Below are positions 16,877 through 24,884 of a stretch of DNA of 64,000 nucleotides, piece after piece. The DNA comes from JBCBWG01 sp036804185 (GTDB lineage: Bacteria > Pseudomonadota > Alphaproteobacteria > Rhizobiales > Hyphomicrobiaceae), in contig JBHJOC010000038.1 of NCBI GenBank assembly GCA_050330095.1, forward strand, positions 7,323 to 71,322, written 5' to 3'. The notes beneath the pieces were generated by a model. That model was not told the DNA's origin. It saw nothing but the letters and a program-made list of their open reading frames with translations, and did not search any database. Position numbers and translations under genes: made by a program. The number at the start of each line of letters is the position of its first letter. Position 1 is the stretch's first letter.

Positions 16877-16950
16877 GCCCGTCGCTTTCCGAAGTTCGTT
16901 TCGCCGCCCAACGAGACTGCCAAGCGAGCTTCTGAAAGCGGGCACGAGCA
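16877..16950. repeat. Palindromic intergenic repeat, family A (copy 4)
   Basis: One of the cleanest copies: GCCCGTCGCTTTCCGAAG at the left end is mirrored by CTTCTGAAAGCGGGC at the right end, around TTCGTTTCGCCG and AACGAGACTGCCAAGCGAG. It lies upstream of ugd and just after the end of the protease gene. Confidence 0.85.
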
Positions 16951-16978
16951 TCGGCGTTGCACCGCTGTGTGCGACCGA

Positions 16979-18190
16979 TCAGCCCGCTTGGGCAGTGGCG
17001 TAACCAGCAGGAGGGATCATACTCTGGCGATCATTCAGCCTGGGACCAACCGGTGCAGCAGGCTCGATCGTCACCGGTCCGCCAGACGGAGCGATCAAGC
17101 GCTCAAGCAGCTCTCGTGTCGGCATCCCCAGCGGTGCCAGTCCCTCCGAGATCTCGAACGAAACAATGCCACGTCGTGTCATCGGCCCCATCACGCCATC
17201 GATCTGGCCTCGATAGGAATTGCGACGCTTCAATTCAGCCTGGACTGACCTGAACGCTTCAATGCCGGTGAGGAGCGCCTCGCGCTCGTAGCGTTCGAGG
17301 CCACTCAGAAAGCGCTGCGGCTTGATCGCAACGTTGATCACCGTCTGCTCAACCAGCTGCCGATTTTCTTGGATGCGCCCGCTGCGCCGGTCACGATTGT
17401 GGGTGACACGATACCGCGATGTCTGAACCGTGCCGACGTTGATGGCCACCACTTCGGCGTTGCCATCGGCGCGCACCCGCAGGATTGGCCCTCCCGAAGA
17501 GCCCTTGAACGTATCGCACGTGTGATAAATCAGCCCCTCATGTCGGGCGGGTTCGATGCCACAATCCGTCGAAAGCCACCTTGACTGCAGTGTCAAGTCG
17601 CCGTGGTAGGCGATCATGACGATCTCACCCCGCTTCGCCGCGCGCTCCAACTCGAGCCGCGGCCGATCGGCGATCGGCAGCGCGAGGCCGCGGCAGAGCG
17701 GTTTTGCAAGCTTCGCAAACGCCCAATCATCGGCCATTGCCGCCAGCGATTGCTGGTTCTGTGTCGACCCCGTGAAGAATGCCAGCAGCGGCTGGTTATT
17801 GTCGACGTAGAGCAGGTTGCTTGCGTGTTCGGGGCCGGCCGAACCTTCGAGCGGCGCGAGGACGAAGCGAAATCGCAGCAGATCCTGGGTCTGACGTCCA
17901 TCGTGCCGGACGATGCAGTGTGCATTCGTCGCAATGACGCCATCCCCGACGCAGAACGCGGTACAGGCTCGACCCGTTCCGCGTTGAAGCAGAAGGCCGA
18001 CCGACCTCGCAATGGGCCTGAACGGGCTCGGGACCGCGACCCGCGTGTCTTCGCCGAGAACGTCAACGCGTGCGACGTGATTAGGGCCAGTGACCGGCCC
18101 TTTCGCTGCAGGGAGCGCTAAGGACACCGAAGATGGACCAGCACAGAGTGCCAACAGCGCAAACCACAGGGAGGCGAAGTGGTGTCGCAC
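16979..18190 (-). CDS. Secreted trypsin-like serine protease with peptidoglycan-binding-type C-terminus
   Basis: This 403-residue protein has a signal peptide (residues 1-26) and a chymotrypsin-like domain at about 55-300. The triad is visible: His91 in ATNAHC, an Asp at 154/155 in MADDWAFAKL, and Ser232 in GSSGGP. The C-terminal part (about 320-365) reads YRGQIDGVMGPMTRRGIVSFE...LGMPTRELLERL, which has the pattern of a peptidoglycan-binding domain-1 (new residues pack around G-x-GP-T). It should act in the periplasm, possibly anchored at the cell wall. Substrate is unknown. It is not a DegP-type protease, because no PDZ domain is present. Confidence 0.85.
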   Translation of the reverse strand: MRHHFASLWFALLALCAGPSSVSLALPAAKGPVTGPNHVARVDVLGEDTRVAVPSPFRPIARSVGLLLQRGTGRACTAFCVGDGVIATNAHCIVRHDGRQTQDLLRFRFVLAPLEGSAGPEHASNLLYVDNNQPLLAFFTGSTQNQQSLAAMADDWAFAKLAKPLCRGLALPIADRPRLELERAAKRGEIVMIAYHGDLTLQSRWLSTDCGIEPARHEGLIYHTCDTFKGSSGGPILRVRADGNAEVVAINVGTVQTSRYRVTHNRDRRSGRIQENRQLVEQTVINVAIKPQRFLSGLERYEREALLTGIEAFRSVQAELKRRNSYRGQIDGVMGPMTRRGIVSFEISEGLAPLGMPTRELLERLIAPSGGPVTIEPAAPVGPRLNDRQSMIPPAGYATAQAG

Positions 18191-18354
18191 GCCGAGGTTC
18201 TCCCTGAATCAAGACCGCAGACGCAAGGCTAACGCATCGAAAGCGGTTGTCCAGGGGCTCAGTCGCGACTGCGGCACTTCCTTCAGTGGGGAAAGAGCTG
18301 GAGAGGCACGAAAGTGCACTGGCGGGAGACTGAGAGTCCCGGCGACGAGGCGTG

Positions 18355-18867
18355 TCAGTTGAACTTGCGGCCAACCGCACGGATCGCATCGTCAATCAGC
18401 TGTCCGTCCGAGCCGCTGCCAGTCGCGCGGAAGTAGCCTTCGGCAATCAACGCCGACTGCTCGATCGCAGCGGCCCGGATGTCGGCCACAGCTTGCGCCT
18501 CGGCCCGCGCGATCTTCTCATCAGCAATCCGCATGCGGCGTTCAAACGCCTCGGCGAGCGCACGTCGCGTCTCCTCAGCCAGCAACTGTGCCTCAGTCTC
18601 GGCGCGGGTGATGATCTCACGCGCCTCGTCTTCTGCCTTCGCGGCTTTGCGCTGATAATCGGTCAACAGTTGCTTGGCGTCTTCCCGAAGTCTACGCGCC
18701 TCGTCGAGCTCATTGCGGATGCGCTCCGCACGTTTGTCGAGCGCAGCCCCGATCATTCCCGGCACTTTCAGATAAACCATGAATCCGACGAAGATCACGA
18801 ACGCCAGCGCCACCCAAAATTCTGGATTGGCAAGGAGCGGGCCGTCGGCAGCAAGAACGACGAACAT
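18355..18867 (-). CDS. atpF: ATP synthase F0 subunit b
   Basis: This 170-residue subunit is part of the peripheral stalk that connects the membrane a subunit with the F1 head. A single membrane segment lies at about residues 15-35 (FWVALAFVIFVGFMVYL), followed by a long charged coiled coil rich in Ala, Glu, Arg and Lys. Family landmarks are the LDKRAERIRNELDEARRLREDA segment near 43-65. It starts three bases after the b' stop codon, in a tight operon. Confidence 0.95.
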   Translation of the reverse strand: MFVVLAADGPLLANPEFWVALAFVIFVGFMVYLKVPGMIGAALDKRAERIRNELDEARRLREDAKQLLTDYQRKAAKAEDEAREIITRAETEAQLLAEETRRALAEAFERRMRIADEKIARAEAQAVADIRAAAIEQSALIAEGYFRATGSGSDGQLIDDAIRAVGRKFN

Positions 18868-18870
18868 CGG

Positions 18871-19413
18871 TTAGGCTCCGGTTCTGTAACGAGCGATCGC
18901 CGCGGCGATGTCAGCTTGGCTCGGTTCCACGCCAACGAGCTTCCTCACAATTTCGACCGCAGCGTCCTGCGCAATCGAATCGACCTCGCCAAGCGCCTGC
19001 TGCCGCCCGGAGTTGATGCGCGCCTCTGCCTCGCCGAGCCGCGCAGCAATCTGCGCTTCGATCGCATCGCGCTCGGCGTTGGTGCCCGTTGCCAAGCGTT
19101 CGCGAGTCTGCCGCGCAATTTCCGAGGCATTGACGCGCGCTGCAGCGAGCTTTGCCTCGTAGTCAGCGATCGCGCGATCTGTGTCGGCCTTGAGCCGTTC
19201 GGCCTCGGCGAGATCGCGCTCGATCCGCTCCATCCGACCTTCGACGGCGCGCGCGATCCGCGGCAGGATATGCCGCGACAGCAGGTAGTAGAGGATGCCA
19301 AATGTAATCGCCAGCCAGAACAGCTGCCCCGCATAGGAACTGGGATCGAGCTGCGGCAGGGCCGATTTTTTTTCCGCTGCGGCGGCGAGAAACAGTGCTG
19401 GGGGCACGTGCAC
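18871..19413 (-). CDS. atpF': ATP synthase F0 subunit b'
   Basis: This 180-residue subunit is the second b-type stalk protein, as in alphaproteobacteria and photosynthetic bacteria. It has an N-terminal membrane segment at about residues 26-46 (GQLFWLAITFGILYYLLS), then a coiled coil with GRMERIERDLAEAERLKADT. It begins with GTG. Members of this family have a divergent N-terminus of 15-25 residues, seen here as an Ala-rich stretch. It heterodimerises with subunit b. Confidence 0.93.
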   Translation of the reverse strand: MHVPPALFLAAAAEKKSALPQLDPSSYAGQLFWLAITFGILYYLLSRHILPRIARAVEGRMERIERDLAEAERLKADTDRAIADYEAKLAAARVNASEIARQTRERLATGTNAERDAIEAQIAARLGEAEARINSGRQQALGEVDSIAQDAAVEIVRKLVGVEPSQADIAAAIARYRTGA

Positions 19414-19596
19414 CTACCTCAAATGCATGGATGTCGGGGGATCGGAGGTGAGCCTCCAATCGCGCCGACAGATCTGCGGTTCATCCGCCATGGCGCAGTC
19501 GAGCTGTGGTCGCAACCGCCCGACTGAAGCGCGCCATGGCGCCGTTCTGGCGCTGGCAAACCCTTGGCCCGCGACGAGGTCGCAGGCCCGCCCGCA

Positions 19597-19821
19597 TCAG
19601 TTGAACAGAATGAGCATCGCGATCACGAGAGCGAACAGGCCGAGGGCTTCCGCAAACGCGGCGCCAACCAGCACACGGGCGAATTGTGCGTCAGCGGCCG
19701 AGGGGTTGCGCATCGCGCCGCTTAGGAAGTTTCCGAAGATCGTCCCGATGCCGATGCCAGCACCAATCAGACCGAACGACGCGAGGCCAGCTCCAATGAG
19801 CTTTGCTGCATCAGCTTCCAT
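19597..19821 (-). CDS. atpE: ATP synthase F0 subunit c
   Basis: This 74-residue hairpin of two membrane helices forms the rotor ring. The polar loop RNPSA connects the helices, and the proton-carrying glutamate is in AFAEALGLFALVIAM. Length and sequence match the alphaproteobacterial c subunit closely. A strong AAGGAGA precedes the ATG. Confidence 0.97.
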   Translation of the reverse strand: MEADAAKLIGAGLASFGLIGAGIGIGTIFGNFLSGAMRNPSAADAQFARVLVGAAFAEALGLFALVIAMLILFN

Positions 19822-19878
19822 GGGGAGTCTCCTTGAGGTTCAGGAATTGCAAGAGAGGGTGACGACGAAGCGGCGCGA

Positions 19879-20649
19879 TCAATGCCCCTCATGGAGGTTG
19901 ATCGCATCGTTGAGGTAAATGCAGGTGAGGATCGAGAAGATGAACGCCTGCAATACCGCCACAAGCAGCTCGAACGCGGTGAGCGCGAGCATGACGATGA
20001 ACGGCACGAAGCCGAACACGCCGAGCGAGACGACAAAGCCCGCGAAGACCTTCATCATGGTGTGGCCGGCGAGCATATTCGCGAACAGCCGCACGGACAG
20101 GCTGATTGGGCGGATCAGGAACGAGATGAACTCGATCACGACGATCAGGGGCAGGACATAGAGCGGCACCCCGTCGGGCACGAACAATTTAAAGAAGCCA
20201 AGCCCGTGGTTGGCAAAACCTATCCCGAGCACGACGAAGAAAACGAGCGCGGCAAGCGCGAACGTCACAATGATATGGCTCGTGACGGTAAAGGGCTTCC
20301 AGACCCCAGGTATGGCGATCATGCCCAAGAGATTGAGCATCAACACAAAGATGAACAACGAGAACACGAACGGCAGATATCGCATGCCGTTCTGTCCAAT
20401 ATTGTCGCGCACCATGTTGGCAATGAACTCGTAAGAGAGTTCGGCGATCGACTGCATCCGTGTCGGAACGAGCGAGCGGCTGCCCATCGCCACCGTCAAG
20501 AAGGTACAGGTCAGGGCGACCGCTAGCACCATGAACAACGAGGCGTTCGTGAACGATAGGTCAACGCCATTGAGCTCGAGCGGGATCAATGTCTTGATCT
20601 CGAACTGCTCCATCGGGCTGTGCCCGCCGCCGGTACCTTGAGCTGCCAC
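19879..20649 (-). CDS. atpB: ATP synthase F0 subunit a
   Basis: This 256-residue membrane protein forms the proton half-channels against the c ring. The essential arginine lies in PISLSVRLFANMLAGH. Five or so hydrophobic segments are evident. It begins with GTG at 20649 after AGGGGA with normal spacing; an in-frame ATG 12 codons later (MEQFEIKTL) is an alternative. Gap to atpE is 57 bases. Confidence 0.96.
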   Translation of the reverse strand: MAAQGTGGGHSPMEQFEIKTLIPLELNGVDLSFTNASLFMVLAVALTCTFLTVAMGSRSLVPTRMQSIAELSYEFIANMVRDNIGQNGMRYLPFVFSLFIFVLMLNLLGMIAIPGVWKPFTVTSHIIVTFALAALVFFVVLGIGFANHGLGFFKLFVPDGVPLYVLPLIVVIEFISFLIRPISLSVRLFANMLAGHTMMKVFAGFVVSLGVFGFVPFIVMLALTAFELLVAVLQAFIFSILTCIYLNDAINLHEGH

Positions 20650-20855
20650 GTCAAAAATCCCCTTGCGTCAGCTTCCACCGGCCCGCGCGCACCGGACCAT
20701 TGAACACCGTATTGACACCGACAACGCCGACAACCCAATCGCGCCATGCATCGCGTCAGGTGACGCCCGATGTTGTGCGACGCCAGAACGCTGCGCACCC
20801 GCACCGATCTCTCGCCCGGGCGTTTGCGCGAGGCGAGCCCGATTTCCTATGCGAC

Positions 20856-21206
20856 TCAGTCGCGCAGCGAGCGCGACCGGTCGGCGGATCGGATGAGGTT
20901 CCACATCCCGGCAACCCCGCCGAGGATCAAGAACACGATCAGAAACAACGGGCGCATCCCCGTCGCATTGTCGATCAGAAGCCCAATGCCAAGTCCGACT
21001 AGAACGCCGACGACCGGGTCAATCGCCATCCTGAGCGCCTGTCCAAGTGCCGAGCCATCGCGCGACGACATTTTCTTGGGCGCTTTGGACTGTTTGAGCG
21101 AATCGAGGCGCGCGCCCAATTCCTCCGAGCGCCGTTTGATTTCGGCGCGATCTTCAGGAGTGATCCCACCCCCATTCGCGCCCTCACGCGGCTCACGGTC
21201 TGGCAT
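20856..21206 (-). CDS. atpI: AtpI/AtpZ-family F0 assembly protein
   Basis: This 116-residue protein has a charged N-terminal half (to about residue 60) and two membrane helices (about 67-85 and 89-107: VVGVLVGLGIGLLID and LFLIVFLILGGVAGMW). That matches the AtpI/AtpZ family at the head of F0 operons, which assists c-ring assembly or ion uptake. ATG at 21206 is preferred to the frame start at 21248. A 206-base gap separates it from atpB. F1 genes are elsewhere, as is common in the order. Confidence 0.9.
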   Translation of the reverse strand: MPDREPREGANGGGITPEDRAEIKRRSEELGARLDSLKQSKAPKKMSSRDGSALGQALRMAIDPVVGVLVGLGIGLLIDNATGMRPLFLIVFLILGGVAGMWNLIRSADRSRSLRD

Positions 21207-21491
21207 TTGAACGGTCTCGGTTCTGAAGGACCCCACCCGGCTTTCCAATCGGCGCGGACCCTAGTTTCGGGCCCATGGGGTGTCAAGACGGACGCTGATC
21301 GCCGTCCAACGCCTCAGGTCACGCTATCGGGCCCGCCCGGATAATGTCGGATGCCATTGCTTGGCTCTCTACCAGCCATTGTCACAACATGGCACGAAAC
21401 TTGTGTCACGCCGGCGACCAGAACACCAGCCGTCGGCCCGCAGGCCGATCATGCGGTGCTCGGGCTGAAAGACGATGTCCCGGTCAGGAAC

Positions 21492-23396
21492 ATGAGTTTG
21501 GCGTACGGTCCCAGAATGGCACAGGCCTCATTGAGTGCGGGCGCTCGTGATGACGCTCACGGCGCAGTGAGCCACGGTCTCAAGCTGTCTCGCGGGCTGA
21601 TTGCGAGCGCGCTCGTATGGCTTGCGATGATGCTGTGCAGCTTCGTGATGTACGAGCCTGCGCCCGCCGACGTTCTGCTGTTCGGGGCGATCCTCGCGCT
21701 CCCGATCCTGGGTCAGACGAGGCCCATGCCGGTCACGACGATTGTTACGACGCTATTCGTGATCAACATTGCGCTCGGCCTCATGATTGCCGAGGCCACC
21801 ACCGACCCCATCGGCGTGATCCGATTCCACCTCATTACGCTGTATCTGGTGCTCGCAGGCTACGTCGTTGCCGGCTGGGTGGTGATGGCACCAGAGCGTC
21901 GGTTTGAGATCCTGGTCAATGGCTACATCACGGGATCCGTGATCGCCTCGATCCTCGCTGTCATCGGCTTCTTCGACATCGTCCCCGGGAGCGCAGCACT
22001 CTTCACCGAGTTCGGTCGCGCCAAGGGGCCTTTCAAGGATCCGAACGTGCTTGGTGCCGCGCTGGTCCCAACACTGCTCGTGCTCGTGTGGCGGGTGATG
22101 ACGGCGTCGCCGGGCGCGATGCTGCGCAATGGGATTTGGCTCTCAATTTGTGGGGTTGCGCTGCTCCTGACATTCTCCCGCGGCGCCTGGATTGCGTTCG
22201 CGATCCCGATGCTATTCATGGCCGTGTTCCTGGTTGCTGGCGCGACGACGGGGCGCAAAATCGGTCGCATCGCCGTTGCGACGGTTGCGATGGCCGTGAT
22301 CGTTCCCATCGGCATTTTATCAGTTCTGTCCGCAGATTCCGTGCGCGATCTTGCCGCCGAGCGCCTGAGCCTCGAACAGAGCTACGACGTCGGCCCCGAA
22401 GGCAGGTTCGGCGGCCAACTGAAAGCAGTCGACATTATTCTGGAGCAGCCCTTCGGCATCGGAGCGCTGGAATTCAGCCGCACGCGCCATATCGAAGAGC
22501 CACACAACGTTTATCTGTCGCAGTTCCTGAACAGCGGCTGGATCGGCGGGTTTGCCTATATCGCCGCTGTTGGCATCACGTTGATCGCTGGAATTTGGTA
22601 CGCGTTGACCCCCGGGCGCGTGCAAGTGCCGCTGATCATTGCAACGGCATGCGTCATCGCCCTGATAATCGAAGGGTTCGTTATCGATACGGACCACTGG
22701 CGCCACTTCTATCTCCTGATCGGCTGCTGTGCTGCATTGGTCGACGTGCGGTTCGCCGAGCGCCCTGCGGCGATGCCCGCAGCTGTCGCTGGCGCGGGCC
22801 CAACACGATCTGTCGGGGACGGATCAAACCGTCGCGGAAGGGATCCGTCCGAAAGACAGCGTCCAGCGCGTGACGCCTTGAAGCGCCGTATCGCCGGCCT
22901 GCTTGCCGACGGCCCGCCGGTCGTCGAGCGCGAGGCCCGCGCACTGTACAAGCCGCGCAAGCGGCCCGAGGTGGCCGCCGCGAGGTCACGTTACGCAGCG
23001 CTGATCGACGGCACGCCGCCCGTCGTCGCCGCCGAGCGCCGGCCGTTCGTTCAGCCAAACCACAACGCTGCGCCTCGGCAATCTCTCGACATCGCAGCTG
23101 GATCCAACGAGCGGCGGGCTCCGGCCAGCGCGCACCATGGCGCGGAACGTCGAAGCTCGCGCATTGCCGCGCACGCTAACCACCCCTCCACACCGGCGAA
23201 CTCGCGCGACCTGGCAACGCGCATCAACCGAGCGAGCCCGCTTGAGCAGGTGCCGATGACGCGCAGACAGCTTCTGAGCACAAGCGCGCGCCGGGCCGAG
23301 ATCGGCCATGCCATGCTGAAAGCCCGGCTCGACGGTTTCGGTGACGTCGGCGCCCTCAATTCGAGCCGTCAGCTTCGAGCGCGGCTCGCGCGGTGA
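21492..23396 (+). CDS. O-antigen-ligase-like membrane protein with long Arg/Pro/Ala tail
   Basis: This protein (about 634 residues from this start) has roughly eleven hydrophobic segments over residues 25-430. A periplasmic loop contains RGAWIAF and a GRFGGQLKAVDIILEQPFGIGALEFSR...EEPHNVYL stretch, where the G(L/I)G and H-N-x-Y/xL motifs are the hallmark of the O-antigen ligase/Wzy family. These enzymes join or polymerise surface sugars on lipid carriers. The C-terminal 200 residues are hydrophilic and low in complexity, with a repeated DG-PPVVERE-type unit. Start is uncertain: the frame reaches 21351; ATG codons at 21492 and 21516 are both plausible. Confidence 0.8.
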   Translation: MSLAYGPRMAQASLSAGARDDAHGAVSHGLKLSRGLIASALVWLAMMLCSFVMYEPAPADVLLFGAILALPILGQTRPMPVTTIVTTLFVINIALGLMIAEATTDPIGVIRFHLITLYLVLAGYVVAGWVVMAPERRFEILVNGYITGSVIASILAVIGFFDIVPGSAALFTEFGRAKGPFKDPNVLGAALVPTLLVLVWRVMTASPGAMLRNGIWLSICGVALLLTFSRGAWIAFAIPMLFMAVFLVAGATTGRKIGRIAVATVAMAVIVPIGILSVLSADSVRDLAAERLSLEQSYDVGPEGRFGGQLKAVDIILEQPFGIGALEFSRTRHIEEPHNVYLSQFLNSGWIGGFAYIAAVGITLIAGIWYALTPGRVQVPLIIATACVIALIIEGFVIDTDHWRHFYLLIGCCAALVDVRFAERPAAMPAAVAGAGPTRSVGDGSNRRGRDPSERQRPARDALKRRIAGLLADGPPVVEREARALYKPRKRPEVAAARSRYAALIDGTPPVVAAERRPFVQPNHNAAPRQSLDIAAGSNERRAPASAHHGAERRSSRIAAHANHPSTPANSRDLATRINRASPLEQVPMTRRQLLSTSARRAEIGHAMLKARLDGFGDVGALNSSRQLRARLAR

Positions 23397-23487
23397 TCGC
23401 GTGAGGCGTCGCGCCTTGGTGGGCGGATCCCTGCATCGATCTGCGCGCCAATTTGGGCGCGATAAGCGCCTCACGCTGCTTCAGCAT

Positions 23488-24000
23488 TCAGAACACGACG
23501 AATGCACGACCCGGACGGACGCGTTCCAAAATCTTCCGCAGTGTCGCCTCACTGACGGCGAGACACCCCGCTGTCGGCGCAAAGTCCTCGCGCGCCAGAT
23601 GGACGAACACGGCGCTGCCATGGCCTCTCACACGGGGCCGGACGTTGTGCGACAGTGTGACCAGGATGTCGTAGACTCCGTCCGTGCGCCAAAGATGCTC
23701 AGCCGATCGCGGGTAGGGGTGCCAAACCGGTCTGTTGTAGTTGCGATCGCCCGGCGCGTCGCACCAACCGTCTCGTTGGCCGATAGCTCGGACCGGCAAC
23801 AGGGTTCGAGGCCGGCGCATCCGATCGCTGCGGTAGTAGACGGCCAGCATCAACCACCGGCCGACGGGGCTCGAGCCATCGCCCTCACGCTTTCGTGTCC
23901 GACGCCCGCCGCGACCAAGCGCACATCGCGACGTGAACGTCCCGAATGCAACATGTCCAACAGTCGAGCGCGCGCTCAGTGATCTGACAGCGATGTTCAT
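23488..24000 (-). CDS. L,D-transpeptidase (YkuD) catalytic-domain protein
   Basis: This 170-residue protein matches the short, single-domain YkuD family of Rhizobiales. The catalytic pattern is HGSAVFVHL...APTAGCLAVS: His127, His134 and the nucleophile Cys146. Such enzymes make 3-3 cross-links in peptidoglycan or attach proteins to it. No cleavable signal peptide is evident, although the first 25 residues are weakly hydrophobic. Neighbours give no operon context. Function in cross-linking is inferred from the family. Confidence 0.85.
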   Translation of the reverse strand: MNIAVRSLSARSTVGHVAFGTFTSRCALGRGGRRTRKREGDGSSPVGRWLMLAVYYRSDRMRRPRTLLPVRAIGQRDGWCDAPGDRNYNRPVWHPYPRSAEHLWRTDGVYDILVTLSHNVRPRVRGHGSAVFVHLAREDFAPTAGCLAVSEATLRKILERVRPGRAFVVF

Positions 24001-24140
24001 GGCTCGTCCGATCCCGCTCCATCAATGTCATTCTGATCACGGCGAACCCAACGCTCCGTGAACATGCTTGAACGAGAGTGTCGTTCAGGCTTTGAAATGG
24101 CCGTGTTAGAACTCCCGCAACACACTACAGGAGACTGCCT

Positions 24141-24827
24141 ATGAGCAACGCGCGCAAGATCCTGATCATCGATGACGATGCCGACTTGCGCGAGCCGTTG
24201 CGGGAACAGTTGGCGCTGCATGAAGAGTTCGACGTCACGGCCGCCGGGACGGCGAAAGAAGGGCTGGAGTGCGTCAGGTCCGATCGGTTCGACCTCGTGA
24301 TCCTGGATGTCGGTCTTCCAGACATCGACGGCCGCGAAGCCTGCAAAATGCTGCGCAAGGCGGGTTTTAAGTCCCCTATCCTTATGCTCACCGGCAACGC
24401 ATCCGATGCGGACATGATCCTGGGCCTCGAGTCGGGCGCCAACGATTATGTGACGAAGCCATTCAAGTTCGCGGTCCTCCTGGCGCGCATCAGGGCACAG
24501 CTACGCCAGCACGAGCAGAGCGAAGACGCGGTATTCACCCTCGGACCGTATACATTCAAGCCAGCTTCGAAACTGCTGGTCGATGCAAATGGCAGCAAGA
24601 TCAGGCTGACCGAGAAAGAAACCGCGATCTTGAAATACCTCTATCGTGCGGGCGAGCGCGTCGTGACCCGTGACGTGCTTCTGCACGAGGTCTGGGGCTA
24701 CAACGCCGGGGTTACAACGCACACGCTCGAAACGCACGTCTATCGTCTGCGCCAGAAAATCGAGCGCGACCCCTCCAACGCAGAGATCTTGGTCACCGAG
24801 ACCGGTGGCTACAAGCTCGTGCCGTAG
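24141..24827 (+). CDS. OmpR/PhoB-family response regulator
   Basis: This 228-residue transcription factor has an N-terminal receiver domain with Asp11-Asp12, the phosphoacceptor Asp56 in DLVILDVGLPD, Thr84 and Lys106. The C-terminal winged helix (about 132-227) reads RLTEKETAILKYLYRAGERVVTRDVLLHEVWGYN and ends in the usual RLRQKIERDP and GYKLVP. No sensor kinase gene is adjacent, so it is an orphan here. An AGGAGA ribosome-binding site is about 10 bases before the ATG. The regulated genes are unknown. Confidence 0.93.
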   Translation: MSNARKILIIDDDADLREPLREQLALHEEFDVTAAGTAKEGLECVRSDRFDLVILDVGLPDIDGREACKMLRKAGFKSPILMLTGNASDADMILGLESGANDYVTKPFKFAVLLARIRAQLRQHEQSEDAVFTLGPYTFKPASKLLVDANGSKIRLTEKETAILKYLYRAGERVVTRDVLLHEVWGYNAGVTTHTLETHVYRLRQKIERDPSNAEILVTETGGYKLVP

Positions 24828-24829
24828 CC

Positions 24830-24873
24830 CTGCCGATCAGAAGCCCCCTGCACCGTCTTCGGCACCCGCGCGG
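24830..24873. repeat. Repeat family B fragment (copy 5)
   Basis: GCCGATCAGAAGCCCCCTGCACCGTC matches the CGATCAGAAGTCCCTGCxCCATC core of family B with a few changes. It sits directly after the response regulator stop codon and before the SulP stop. Confidence 0.45.
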
Positions 24874-24884
24874 GGTACGGCCCC

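Noticed and set aside
19882..20526. 214-residue plus-strand frame opposite atpB
   Set aside because: It is strongly charged shadow sequence (Asp/Glu/His/Arg) opposite a certain membrane-protein gene.
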